Part shown: in pieces, positions 1 through 7,473 of the stretch
Layout of the letters: each line of letters opens with the position of its first letter
How positions within the stretch are numbered: the stretch's first letter is position 1
Assembly (NCBI GenBank): GCA_002305915.1
Contig: DBRJ01000069.1
Coordinates: forward strand, 2,578-22,236
Source of the DNA: Pelotomaculum sp. UBA1371
Lineage (GTDB): Bacteria > Bacillota > Desulfotomaculia > Desulfotomaculales > Pelotomaculaceae
Length of the DNA stretch: 19,659 bases
Reading direction: 5' to 3'
Notes under the pieces: model-generated
Seen by the model: the letters and a program-made list of their open reading frames with translations, nothing else
Database searches by the model: none
Told to the model about the DNA's origin: nothing
Made by a program: the position numbers and the translations under genes

Positions 1-483
1 AGAAATTCCGTTGTAATCATGACTTCAAACGTGGGTGTGCAGACCATCAAAAGGGAAACCACCCTGGGTTTCCGCACCGGCGACACCCGGGAATCCAACT
101 ATAAAGACATGAAGTCCAAGGTGACGGAAGAATTGAGAAGGACCTTCCGCCCTGAATTTCTGAACAGGATCGACGAGACCATTGTTTTCCATTCTCTCAC
201 TCCTGAACACATCCGGGAAATTGTAAACCTGATGCTGAAAGAAGTTGCGGAGAGGATGAGGGAAAACGAAGTTGAGATTGAAGTGACCGAGCCTGTCAAA
301 GACCTGCTGGCCAAAGAGGGCTTCGACGAAAACTTCGGCGCCAGGCCGCTGCGGCGGGCTATCCTGCGCCTGGTTGAAGACCGTCTTTCCGAGGAGCTTT
401 TAAAGGGAACTTTCCAGAAGGGGGATCGCGTGCTGCTGGACCTGCAGGATTCAAAAATAACTATCAGCAGGGTAACAGAATAA
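1..483 (+). CDS. clpC: ATP-dependent Clp protease ATP-binding subunit ClpC, C-terminal part (5' truncated)
   Basis: This is the last 160 codons of a class I Clp/Hsp100 AAA+ unfoldase. The reading frame is open from base 1, so the gene starts outside the window. The fragment covers the end of the second ATPase module: the sensor-1 strand (IMTSN), the FRPEFLNRID stretch with the arginine-finger region, and the small C-terminal domain with the sensor-2 motif GARPLRR. ClpC feeds substrates to ClpP and, in Firmicutes, works with MecA or McsB adaptors; the adaptors are not visible here. ClpC is favoured over ClpB or ClpX because of the gene order (clpC-radA-disA is conserved in Firmicutes) and the form of the C-terminal domain. 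The gene ends with TAA, and a separate promoter lies 8-47 bases further on, so it probably ends its own operon. Confidence 0.93.
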   Translation, partial: RNSVVIMTSNVGVQTIKRETTLGFRTGDTRESNYKDMKSKVTEELRRTFRPEFLNRIDETIVFHSLTPEHIREIVNLMLKEVAERMRENEVEIEVTEPVKDLLAKEGFDENFGARPLRRAILRLVEDRLSEELLKGTFQKGDRVLLDLQDSKITISRVTE

Positions 484-490
484 ATAAAAT

Positions 491-530
491 TTGTCTAGAA
501 CTGCAAAAAGGGGGTATAAATAGGTATAAT
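491..530 (+). promoter_or_regulatory. Candidate sigma-A promoter(s) for the 574-1125 gene
   Basis: TTGTCT at 491-496 is followed 18 bases later by TATAAA at 515-520. A perfect TATAAT lies at 525-530 but has only a poor -35 (TGCAAA, 502-507, 17-base spacing). Either would start a short leader in front of the AAGGAG Shine-Dalgarno at 556-561. Confidence 0.5.
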
Positions 531-573
531 AGTATTATCTCAAATTTATCAAAACAAGGAGATTAAACAAATT

Positions 574-1125
574 ATGAAGAAACCCCTTAACCATTCGATA
601 CTGATTGTCATCGGAGCCGTTATCATGGTAATGGTGGTATATGTGTACATCGTAGGGCAGTTTACAGGCGGGCCCCTCGACTCTTCCTCCGCAGGCCGGA
701 CCGGCCGGACGCTGCAACAGCTCCAGTCACCCGGGGCGGAACAACCGTCAAATGAGCAGCCCTCCGGAGCCGGTCAGAGCCGGACGGCTCCGGAGAACCA
801 GGCAGATGCAGAGAACCAGACCGGCGCGCAGGTTCCGGCAGCGGCGCAAACCGGGATCTCCCCGCAGGCTCCGGCTCAGACGGTAAAACCCGCGGAAGGA
901 GTGGAGCTTAAAACCTGGACCGGGATTTACACCGGGCGGCTCGACAACAACTTTATTGAAATTAAAGTGGGTGATGAAGCCAGAACCTTCCTGGCCCCGG
1001 CAGAATTAATCGGGGGTACTTTGAACAAGGACGATCCCGTCATCTTTGACTTCTACAAAAACGACAGCGGGCAGCTTGTACTGGTAAGCTTTAAAAAGAT
1101 GAACACCACCGAAAGCAATCCCTAG
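574..1125 (+). CDS. Unrecognised membrane-anchored protein with Pro/Gln/Ala-rich linker
   Basis: This 183-residue protein has an uncleaved-looking N-terminal membrane anchor: residues 9-28 are almost entirely Ile/Val/Met after a short basic start. A low-complexity linker rich in Gln, Pro, Ala, Gly, Ser and Glu follows (about residues 32-107). A compact C-terminal segment (about 110-176) has alternating hydrophobic and polar residues, suggesting a small beta domain. The ATG at 574 is set by AAGGAG at 556-561. The anchor orientation and linker suggest a domain held away from the outer face of the membrane, but that is inference. I recognise no family motif. The gene has its own promoter and is followed by a hairpin, so it looks monocistronic between clpC and radA. 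The coding assignment is well supported by start, frame and composition; the function is unknown. Confidence 0.82.
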   Translation: MKKPLNHSILIVIGAVIMVMVVYVYIVGQFTGGPLDSSSAGRTGRTLQQLQSPGAEQPSNEQPSGAGQSRTAPENQADAENQTGAQVPAAAQTGISPQAPAQTVKPAEGVELKTWTGIYTGRLDNNFIEIKVGDEARTFLAPAELIGGTLNKDDPVIFDFYKNDSGQLVLVSFKKMNTTESNP

Positions 1126-1160
1126 ACAATATCTACAGTATTTTGTGTAAATTAAACAAA

Positions 1161-1196
1161 AACCCGGCTGCTCCCGTGGGCAAGCCGGGTTCATTT
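1161..1196 (+). terminator. Hairpin after the 574-1125 gene, possibly bidirectional
   Basis: AACCCGGCT (1161-1169) pairs perfectly with AGCCGGGTT (1183-1191). On the plus strand only TCATTT follows, a weak U-tract. On the minus strand the hairpin is followed by TTTTGTTTAATTT, which is a better terminator for leftward transcription, although no convincing leftward gene lies to the right. Confidence 0.55.
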
Positions 1197-1437
1197 ACCA
1201 GGGGCGGACCCGGTGCCAAGTATTTTTTACAGGCCTGGTCAACAAGGTCCAGTTTAAGCAAGGAGTCCGGATCCGGGATTAGCTTGTTAGGCGTCAGGAA
1301 CAAATGATTTTATTGGGATTTCTCCAGGCGCCGGGACAATGCCAAAGACCATGGCCGGTACGGGTGAGCAGCCCGGATTTTATGGCGTCAGTTATAAATG
1401 ATTCTCCAGCGCTCACAGCTCCCTGTTAGATGTCCCC
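1197..1437. other. Spacer between the hairpin and the radA promoter, no gene called
   Basis: No start with a ribosome site and no RNA gene was recognised here. A 56-codon open frame on the minus strand (1303 down to 1133) has a protein-like composition but no Shine-Dalgarno and a TTG start; see findings. Confidence 0.4.
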
Positions 1438-1466
1438 TTGTAAGATGTGGCTCCCAATGTTATAAT
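1438..1466 (+). promoter_or_regulatory. Sigma-A promoter of radA
   Basis: TTGTAA at 1438-1443, a 17-base spacer, and a perfect TATAAT at 1461-1466. Transcription would start near 1473, giving a leader of about 25 bases before radA. Confidence 0.75.
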
Positions 1467-1497
1467 TTAGGGATACTAAACTTGGGGTTTTTTGTCA

Positions 1498-2853
1498 ATG
1501 CGTGTAAAGATTCGTTATAACTGTCAGGAATGCGGCCACCAGTCAACCCGCTGGTTCGGGCGTTGTCCGGGTTGCGGAGCCTGGAACAGCCTTGTGGAAG
1601 AAATAAACCAGCCCGCCGGGGCAGCCGCCACTGCAGGCACGGGAGGCCAATTGCCGCTGCCTGTCACCGAAGTGCCCGCTCTGGCCGAGGACCGCTTTCC
1701 TACGGAGCTTGCTGAACTGGACCGGGTCCTGGGCGGGGGTATCGTTCCGGGCTCCCTGATTTTAGTGGGAGGAGACCCGGGTATAGGCAAATCGACCCTG
1801 ATGCTGCAGGCTGCCCATCAGCTCAGCCGCAGGCTGCAGGTACTTTATGTTTCCGGGGAAGAATCGGCCCGCCAGGTGCGGCTCCGGGCCGACCGGCTGG
1901 GAGCGCTTTCTCCCGGGCTGCTGCTGCTCTGTGAAACCGATCTTGATGCGGTGGAAAGCCAGCTGCGGTGCCTGGCTCCCCCGGTGGCAATTATTGATTC
2001 TATTCAAACTATGTATAAAGCCGGCATCCCCTCCGCCCCCGGCAGCGTGGGGCAGGTGCGGGAGTGTGCGGCCCAGTTGATGCGCCTGGCCAAGACCACG
2101 GGAATATCTATTTTCCTGGTGGGGCACGTCACCAAAGAGGGTACGCTGGCCGGACCCCGGGTCCTGGAGCACATGGTGGACACGGTGCTTTACATGGAGG
2201 GGGACAGGCGCCAGTTCTTCCGGGTCCTGCGGGGCATGAAAAACCGCTTTGGTTCCACCCATGAAATCGGTGTTTTTGAAATGAGCGGGAAGGGCCTGGT
2301 GGAGGTGGCCAACCCCTCGGCCCTTTTTTTAATCCAGCGCTCCCGGCCGGACGTGCCCGGTTCGGTCATTGTGGCCGCCCTGGAAGGGACCCGGCCCCTT
2401 CTGGTTGAAATCCAGGCCCTGGTATCGCCCACCGGTTATGGAGTGCCCCGCCGGATGACCGCCGGCGTAGACTATAACCGGGTTGCCCTGATTGCTGCTG
2501 TTCTGGAAAAAAGGATGGGCCTGAACCTGGGCAGCCAGGACCTTTATGTAAATGCCGTCGGCGGCGTTAAGCTCGATGAGCCGGCGGTGGACCTGGCCAT
2601 AGCCTGCGCCCTGGTCTCCAGTTTTAGAGACGTGCCGGTAGATCCGGTCCTTGCCTGCGCGGGGGAAGTCGGCCTTACCGGCGAACTGCGGCCGGTCACA
2701 GGAGCGGAAAAAAGGATTAAAGAGGCTTTCAAAATGGGCTTCAGCCGTTTTTTAACGGCCTCCCGGACCGCCGTTCCGGAGCCGGAAGAAAACCCGGGGA
2801 TTTTTACGGCGGACACACTGGCCGGAGCCCTGGAACTGGCTTTAAAGGTTTGA
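1498..2853 (+). CDS. radA: DNA repair protein RadA (Sms)
   Basis: RadA is a RecA-like ATPase and helicase that extends recombination intermediates. All three expected parts are present: an N-terminal C4 zinc finger (Cys 9, 12, 23, 26), a RecA-like core with Walker A GGDPGIGKST at residues 91-100 and a Walker B strand ending in IIDSIQT, then the RadA-specific KNRFGS motif, and a C-terminal Lon-like domain. The length of 451 residues is normal. A TTG at 1492 is in frame six bases upstream. I prefer the ATG because the only ribosome site (TTGGGG, 1482-1487) lies 10 bases from it and only 4 from the TTG. The gene lies 10 bases upstream of disA and is probably cotranscribed with it. In Bacillus, RadA is known to interact with DisA and restrain its activity. 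Confidence 0.96.
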   Translation: MRVKIRYNCQECGHQSTRWFGRCPGCGAWNSLVEEINQPAGAAATAGTGGQLPLPVTEVPALAEDRFPTELAELDRVLGGGIVPGSLILVGGDPGIGKSTLMLQAAHQLSRRLQVLYVSGEESARQVRLRADRLGALSPGLLLLCETDLDAVESQLRCLAPPVAIIDSIQTMYKAGIPSAPGSVGQVRECAAQLMRLAKTTGISIFLVGHVTKEGTLAGPRVLEHMVDTVLYMEGDRRQFFRVLRGMKNRFGSTHEIGVFEMSGKGLVEVANPSALFLIQRSRPDVPGSVIVAALEGTRPLLVEIQALVSPTGYGVPRRMTAGVDYNRVALIAAVLEKRMGLNLGSQDLYVNAVGGVKLDEPAVDLAIACALVSSFRDVPVDPVLACAGEVGLTGELRPVTGAEKRIKEAFKMGFSRFLTASRTAVPEPEENPGIFTADTLAGALELALKV

Positions 2854-2863
2854 GGTGTGACAA

Positions 2864-3946
2864 TTGAGAGACGAACAAGCCGAAAAAACATTGTTACAAG
2901 TCCTGCGTACGGTTGCGCCGGGGACCCAGCTGAGGGAAGGGCTGGAGAATGTCCTGAGGGCCAAGAACGGCGGGCTCATTATTATCGGTGACACGCCTGA
3001 AGTGATGCAGATTGCCGAGGGCGGTTTTGTGATTAACGCTGACTTTACGCCGGCCAGTCTATACGAGCTGGCCAAAATGGACGGGGCGATTATTCTCAGC
3101 AAGGACACAAAAAAAATTCTGGCTGCCAATACCCAATTGGTCCCCAGCCAGAACATCCCTTCCAGCGAGACCGGCATTCGCCACCGGACAGCCGAACGGG
3201 TCGCCAGGCAAACAGGCAACCTGGCCATCGCCATTTCCCAGAGGCGCGGTGTAATTACCATTTATAAAGGCACATTGAAGTATGTGCTGAAAGACCTTGG
3301 TGTAATTTTAACAAAGGCCAACCAGGCCATCCAGACCCTGGAGAAATACCGCTCGGTTCTGGATAAGGTGCTTGTGGTCCTGAGCATCCTGGAATTTGAG
3401 GAAGCGGCTACCCTCTACGATGTAACCAAAGTCATCCAGCGGGTGGAAATGGTCTTAAGGGTGGTCAAGGAAATCGAGCGCTATATCAGCGAGCTGGGTG
3501 TGGAGGGCCGGTTGATTACCATGCAGCTGGAGGAGCTCCTGGCCAATGTTGAAGAAGAAGGCCTGCTGGTGATCCAGGACTACGCCACTACTATTGGGGA
3601 CGGGGAAAAGACACCGGCTTCCATCCTCGAGGTAATTGGAAGCTGGCCTGCCGAGGATTTTCTGGACCTGTCCCTGATTGCCCGGGCTCTGGGCTTTCCC
3701 GGCAGCGCCAGCATTCTGGACCAGCATGTCCAGCCCCGGGGCTACCGCATCCTGGAAAAGATACCCCGCTTGCCCGTCCCTGTAATTGACAACCTCGTCA
3801 ATACCTTTGGTTCCCTCAACAAGATCCTGTATGCATCTATCGAAGAACTGGACGAAGTAGAAGGTATCGGCGAGGTGCGGGCCCGCTCGATCAAGTACGG
3901 GTTGAACCGCTACCGGGAACAATTGCTGCAGGAAAGGCACGGTTAA
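2864..3946 (+). CDS. disA: Diadenylate cyclase / DNA integrity scanning protein DisA
   Basis: DisA condenses two ATP into c-di-AMP and scans DNA for branched structures, which halt synthesis and delay sporulation. The 360-residue protein has the N-terminal DAC domain with both signature motifs, DGA at 73-75 and RHRTAER at 106-112. A long helical linker follows (about 150-280), then a C-terminal helix-hairpin-helix DNA-binding domain (LDEVEGIGEVRARSIKYGL). The TTG start at 2864 is supported by GAGGTG at 2852-2857, which overlaps the radA stop; this implies translational proximity and a radA-disA operon. Full length and intact motifs suggest an active enzyme. Confidence 0.97.
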   Translation: MRDEQAEKTLLQVLRTVAPGTQLREGLENVLRAKNGGLIIIGDTPEVMQIAEGGFVINADFTPASLYELAKMDGAIILSKDTKKILAANTQLVPSQNIPSSETGIRHRTAERVARQTGNLAIAISQRRGVITIYKGTLKYVLKDLGVILTKANQAIQTLEKYRSVLDKVLVVLSILEFEEAATLYDVTKVIQRVEMVLRVVKEIERYISELGVEGRLITMQLEELLANVEEEGLLVIQDYATTIGDGEKTPASILEVIGSWPAEDFLDLSLIARALGFPGSASILDQHVQPRGYRILEKIPRLPVPVIDNLVNTFGSLNKILYASIEELDEVEGIGEVRARSIKYGLNRYREQLLQERHG

Positions 3947-3965
3947 AAAAGTCCCTAAAATATTA

Positions 3966-3994
3966 TTGACACCGGCTTACCGCTATGCTAAAAT
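3966..3994 (+). promoter_or_regulatory. Upstream promoter P1 of carD (extended -10)
   Basis: TTGACA at 3966-3971, a 17-base spacer ending in TGC, then TAAAAT at 3989-3994. It is one of two similar promoters whose boxes are offset by exactly 39 bases. Confidence 0.75.
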
Positions 3995-4004
3995 TATAGT
4001 TTAT

Positions 4005-4033
4005 TTGACAGGGCTAATCCTTTGTGCTATAAT
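4005..4033 (+). promoter_or_regulatory. Downstream promoter P2 of carD (full consensus, extended -10)
   Basis: A perfect TTGACA at 4005-4010 and a perfect TATAAT at 4028-4033, with a 17-base spacer ending in TGC. This is the best sigma-A promoter in the window. Its leader to the carD start is about 28 bases. Confidence 0.9.
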
Positions 4034-4068
4034 TTATTCGTGGTAAATATTCTAAGGAGGGTACGGCA

Positions 4069-4545
4069 TTGTTTAAAATCGGAGATAAAGTGGTGTACCC
4101 GATGCACGGAGCAGGTGTTATCGAAGCCATTGAGGAGAAAGAAGTCCTTGGGGAAAAGAGAAAGTACTATATTTTGCGGCTTCCGGTAGGTGACATGAAA
4201 GTCATGATCCCCATCAATAACGGTGCAGGGGTCGGCTTAAGAGAGGTAATCGACTCTGAAGGTGTAAAGCAGGTATTTTGCATCCTGCGCCAGCAGTCTT
4301 CAGCCATGTCTCCGAACTGGAATCGCAGGTATCGTGCCAATCTGGAAAAAATTAAAAGCGGTAATGTCTACGAGGTAGCTGAAGTGGTGCGTAATTTAAT
4401 GAAGCGGGACCGGGAAAAGGGTCTTTCCTCGGGCGAGAGAAAGATGCTGGAGAATGCCAGGCAAATCCTGATCAGTGAACTGGTTCTGGCCACTGAACTG
4501 GAGGAGGACAAGGCACAATCACTTGTGGACGGGGCCTTCGCTTGA
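4069..4545 (+). CDS. carD: CarD/CdnL family RNA polymerase-binding transcription regulator
   Basis: CarD/CdnL proteins bind the beta subunit of RNA polymerase and stabilise open promoter complexes, notably at rRNA promoters. The 158-residue protein begins with the family's Tudor-like RNAP-interacting domain (FKIGDKVVYPMHGAGVI, residues 2-18, extending to about 65). An all-helical, basic C-terminal half follows, with an Arg/Lys-rich stretch (NWNRRYRANLEKIKSG) and the ending common in CdnL proteins. The TTG start is set by AAGGAGGG at 4054-4061. Two stacked consensus promoters precede it and a strong terminator follows directly, so it is a highly expressed single gene. The symbol follows the Clostridia habit; cdnL is equally apt. 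Confidence 0.93.
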   Translation: MFKIGDKVVYPMHGAGVIEAIEEKEVLGEKRKYYILRLPVGDMKVMIPINNGAGVGLREVIDSEGVKQVFCILRQQSSAMSPNWNRRYRANLEKIKSGNVYEVAEVVRNLMKRDREKGLSSGERKMLENARQILISELVLATELEEDKAQSLVDGAFA

Positions 4546-4548
4546 GAG

Positions 4549-4579
4549 CGTCAGGAAAACCTGACGTTTTTATTTTTTT
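4549..4579 (+). terminator. Intrinsic terminator of carD
   Basis: CGTCAGG (4549-4555), an AAAA loop, CCTGACG (4560-4566), then an almost unbroken T run to 4579. It starts four bases after the carD stop codon. Confidence 0.95.
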
Positions 4580-4583
4580 CCAC

Positions 4584-4613
4584 TTGATGGGAACTCGCCA
4601 AAACAAATATAAT
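4584..4613 (+). promoter_or_regulatory. Promoter of the PIN/TRAM gene
   Basis: TTGATG at 4584-4589, an 18-base spacer, and a perfect TATAAT at 4608-4613. The region from 4614 to 4660 is very AT-rich. Confidence 0.7.
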
Positions 4614-4662
4614 AGAGTTATATTATTTTGTTAAAAATATATATATCACTAGATAAATTATG

Positions 4663-4674
4663 AAAGGAGGTGAT
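4663..4674 (+). promoter_or_regulatory. Full-length Shine-Dalgarno of the PIN/TRAM gene
   Basis: AAAGGAGGTGAT matches 12 bases of the anti-Shine-Dalgarno complement. It decides the start: the in-frame ATG at 4660 overlaps the ribosome site, so translation begins at the ATG at 4678. Confidence 0.9.
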
Positions 4675-4677
4675 AAT

Positions 4678-5820
4678 ATGGTCAAAAAAGCAGTTTATGT
4701 GGTTTTACTTATTGCAATTACCGGTCTTGGAGCGGCCCTGGGTTTTTACCTGGTTAACAGTAATCTGATTGCCTTTGTGACGAACCTGCCCTATCAGTTT
4801 AAACTGGGCCTGATCGGCCTGACGACGCTGATCGGTTTGATAGCAGGGATATTACTGGCTTCGCCGATCATGACGGGAGCCGTGCGCCTCACTGTTTTTT
4901 TAGAACAGCACCTCCAAAAGACACCGACTCAGGACCTGGTTATGGGTTCTGTGGGATTAATTATTGGACTTATAATTGCTAATTTAATAGGATCTCTTCT
5001 TTCTTTTCTAGGTTTAATAGGGAAAATATTGTGGGTTTTATTGACTTTGCTTCTGGCCTACCTCGGATTGAGCATCGGAATCAAGAAGCGGGAGGATTTG
5101 ATGTCGCTTTTTGCCAACTTCCCCAAGTTCGGCAAGGATCGAGCGGCAAAGCCCGACGGGCGCAATCCCCATTATAAAATCCTGGATACCAGTGTTATTA
5201 TCGACGGACGGATAGCCGACCTGTGCGAGAGCGGTTTTATCGAAGGGGTTATGCTTATACCCGCCTTTGTCCTGGAGGAATTACGCCATATTGCCGATTC
5301 CCCCGACCTGTTAAAAAGAAACCGCGGCAGGCGCGGGCTGGATATCCTGAACCAGATGCGCAAAGACACGGAGATCAAAGTACAGATCTATGACAACAAC
5401 CGCGGACTGGAAGACATTGCGGAAGTGGACACCAAGCTGGTCAAGCTTGCTCAGAAAATAGGCGGAAAAATCATCACCAACGACTTCAACTTGAACAAGG
5501 TGGCCGAACTGCACGGCGTCAAGGTCCTGAATATCAATGAACTGGCCAACGCTGTTAAACCTGTGGTCCTGCCCGGCGAGGAAATGGTCGTCCAGCTGGT
5601 CAAGGACGGTAAAGAGATCGGCCAGGGGGTGGCCTACCTGGACGACGGCACCATGATCGTAGTGGATAACGGAAAGCGCTATATGAACCAGACCATCCCC
5701 GTCCTGGTGACAAGCGTCCTGCAGACCGCCGCCGGGCGGATGATCTTTGCCAAGCCCAAGTATGACCGGCGTGGCGAGACTGGACAGGCCTATCTGGGCG
5801 AGGTGAATATTATTGGTTAA
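4678..5820 (+). CDS. yacL: Membrane-anchored PIN/TRAM domain protein (YacL-like)
   Basis: This 380-residue protein has about four N-terminal membrane helices (roughly 5-28, 41-62, 88-110, 114-135), then a cytoplasmic PIN nuclease domain and a C-terminal TRAM RNA-binding domain (about 301-360). The PIN fold shows its acidic residues: LDTSVIIDGR with Asp 170 and Asp 176, Glu 200 in VLEELRHIAD, Asp 251 and Asp 269 (TNDFNLNK). PIN domains are metal-dependent ribonucleases, so a membrane-tethered RNase is likely, but the substrate is unknown. The architecture and place upstream of ispD match Bacillus YacL. The stop codon lies inside the start of ispD (8-base overlap), so the two are translationally coupled. 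Confidence 0.94.
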   Translation: MVKKAVYVVLLIAITGLGAALGFYLVNSNLIAFVTNLPYQFKLGLIGLTTLIGLIAGILLASPIMTGAVRLTVFLEQHLQKTPTQDLVMGSVGLIIGLIIANLIGSLLSFLGLIGKILWVLLTLLLAYLGLSIGIKKREDLMSLFANFPKFGKDRAAKPDGRNPHYKILDTSVIIDGRIADLCESGFIEGVMLIPAFVLEELRHIADSPDLLKRNRGRRGLDILNQMRKDTEIKVQIYDNNRGLEDIAEVDTKLVKLAQKIGGKIITNDFNLNKVAELHGVKVLNINELANAVKPVVLPGEEMVVQLVKDGKEIGQGVAYLDDGTMIVVDNGKRYMNQTIPVLVTSVLQTAAGRMIFAKPKYDRRGETGQAYLGEVNIIG

Positions 5821-6511
5821 AGCCGCGGCCGTGGTCCCGGCAGCCGGTACCGGCAGCAGGATGGGAGCGCAGGTCCCCAAACAATATCTTCTTTTGGGCG
5901 GTATTCCGCTCCTGGGGCACGCCCTGAAAGTGCTGGACTCAAGTCCGGTGATCCAAAGCATCGTGCTTGTCGCCGGTGCGGGAGAGGAAGAATTTTGCCG
6001 GAAGAACGTTGTTAAAGAACTTGGAATCAGAAAAATAAAAGCAATTGTGACGGGTGGAAGAGAACGCCAGGATTCCGTTTACAGCGGCATCCTGGCGCTT
6101 TCGCCGGAAACGGATCTGGTAGTGATCCACGACGGGGCTCGTCCCCTGCTGAGTTCCGCAGAGCTTCTGGCCGTGGTTGAGGCAGCCGTAGGCTATGGCG
6201 CCGCGACCCTGGCGGTGCCGGTCAAGGACACTGTCAAAATGGCCGGCGGGGGCGGCCTGGTAGCTCAAACTCTGCCCCGGGAGCGCCTCTGGCTGACCCA
6301 GACCCCCCAGGCTTTTCGCCGGGATTTAATCCTCCGGGCTCACCGGGCTGCGCGTGAGGCAAACCACCTGGGCACCGATGACGCCGGGCTTGTGGAAAGG
6401 CTGGGGTTTCCGGTCAAACTTGTGCCGGGGTCCTACCGCAACATCAAGGTTACCACCCCCGAGGACCTGATTATCGCCTCGGCCCTCCTCGCCACCCCCG
6501 CCGCCTGGTAA
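5813..6511 (+). CDS. ispD: 2-C-methyl-D-erythritol 4-phosphate cytidylyltransferase IspD
   Basis: IspD transfers CMP from CTP to MEP, the third step of the non-mevalonate isoprenoid pathway. The 232-residue protein has the nucleotide-binding signature (VPAAGTGSRMG, residues 8-18) with PKQ at 22-24. It also has GGRERQDSV at 81-89, HDGARPL at 106-112, VKDTVK at 137-142 and TQTPQAF at 162-168, all family hallmarks. The TTG start at 5813 overlaps the PIN/TRAM stop by 8 bases and has GAGGTG at 5800-5805. The pathway partner ispF comes one gene later. In many Firmicutes ispD and ispF are adjacent, so the intervening gene is unusual. Confidence 0.97.
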   Translation: MVKAAAVVPAAGTGSRMGAQVPKQYLLLGGIPLLGHALKVLDSSPVIQSIVLVAGAGEEEFCRKNVVKELGIRKIKAIVTGGRERQDSVYSGILALSPETDLVVIHDGARPLLSSAELLAVVEAAVGYGAATLAVPVKDTVKMAGGGGLVAQTLPRERLWLTQTPQAFRRDLILRAHRAAREANHLGTDDAGLVERLGFPVKLVPGSYRNIKVTTPEDLIIASALLATPAAW

Positions 6512-6559
6512 CAAATAAAACGACAAATAAAAAGGCAAATAAACCGGCAAAAAACGACG
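6511..6559 (+). repeat. Degenerate 12-13 bp tandem repeat, four copies
   Basis: Four successive units begin with (A)CAAAtAAA and end in CG, AGG, CCGG or CGACG (starts 6511, 6523, 6536, 6548). They begin at the last base of the ispD stop codon. No function is evident. Confidence 0.6.
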
Positions 6560-6653
6560 CAAGCACATACAGGATAGGGCGGGCCTGGAAAAGAAATGGC
6601 CTGTTAATTCTTTCTACACAGTTATGCTTAAAGGAGAGGAGAAATTCTAAGTG

Positions 6654-7274
6654 ATGACCGTTGCAGAACTGATGGAAATGGATCCATATACTGCGCAGGA
6701 AGCATCCGGAGCTGTAGATAAAAATGATCTGCCGCTGATTGTTGGGTACTTAAAGGATAAAGACAAAAATGTAAGGAGCAAAGCATTGCTCCTGCTGAAA
6801 AACCGGTCTTTAAACAATGCCGATGTTTACCCCTTCTGGAATGTATTCCGGGAGATGCTCAAAAGTGAAGACCATGAACAGAGAGTCGCCGGTATTATAC
6901 TTATTTCCGTTAATACAAGATGGGATGTTGGGAATAGGATTGAAGATACCATTGATGAATACCTATTGTGCTTAAAGGACAAAAACCCGGGAATAGTGCA
7001 GCAATGTATCCAGTCCCTGCACGGGATTATCCCCTATAAAAAACACTTGCGCGGCTATATTGCCGAAAGTTTGATCTCCGTTGAAATTCCGGATTTTAAA
7101 GAAACAATGCAGAAACCCGTATTGCTTGATATTCTGGATGTGCTTATAGAAATAAGAAAGGGCCTGTATCCGGACGAAGTTGAACAATATATCAGCATGG
7201 CACTTGCAGGGAATCTGCTTGCTCAAGAGGACAAAAAACAAATAAAATCAAAGATGGGTTACACGCAGTTTTAG
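6654..7274 (+). CDS. Unrecognised helical-repeat (HEAT/ARM-like) protein
   Basis: This 206-residue soluble protein is predicted to be almost all helix. Three stretches have the HEAT/armadillo pattern of paired amphipathic helices with a K/E-D break: about 24-50 (LPLIVGYLKDKDKNVRSKALLLL), 62-88 and 100-118 (CLKDKNPGIVQQCIQSLHGII). Such repeats usually bind proteins; no enzyme motif is visible. The start could be the GTG at 6651 or the ATG at 6654; GAGGAG at 6636-6641 serves either. It sits between ispD and ispF but is separated from both by spacers with repeats, and it is richer in A+T than its neighbours. It may therefore be an insertion into the isoprenoid gene pair. I cannot name the family. 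Confidence 0.8.
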   Translation: MTVAELMEMDPYTAQEASGAVDKNDLPLIVGYLKDKDKNVRSKALLLLKNRSLNNADVYPFWNVFREMLKSEDHEQRVAGIILISVNTRWDVGNRIEDTIDEYLLCLKDKNPGIVQQCIQSLHGIIPYKKHLRGYIAESLISVEIPDFKETMQKPVLLDILDVLIEIRKGLYPDEVEQYISMALAGNLLAQEDKKQIKSKMGYTQF

Positions 7275-7290
7275 CCCCGGGACAGGGGCT

Positions 7291-7424
7291 GGACAGGTTC
7301 CTTGTCTCACTCGCTCCGCGGGTCAGGCACGGTTTTCCCGGCACGGTAGGGAAAGTGGGGCAGGTTTTTTGTCCCGCTCACATTTGCCCTGCGCGGGCCG
7401 GGGACTGTTTTCTAATCCCGTGAA
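7291..7424. repeat. Two diverged copies of a ~67 bp intergenic repeat
   Basis: GGACAGGTTCCTTGTCT at 7291-7307 recurs as GGGCAGGTTTTTTGTCC at 7358-7374, offset 67. Each is followed by a similar GC-rich half (CTCCGCGGGTC near 7314, CTGCGCGGGCC near 7389) and a (C/T)GGTTTTCCCG-like end. The pattern resembles a mobile or dispersed intergenic repeat. No reading frame was found. Confidence 0.55.
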
Positions 7425-7473
7425 GATGAAGAACATGATTTAGACAAATACAGTTGGGCTGGAGTTGATTAAT

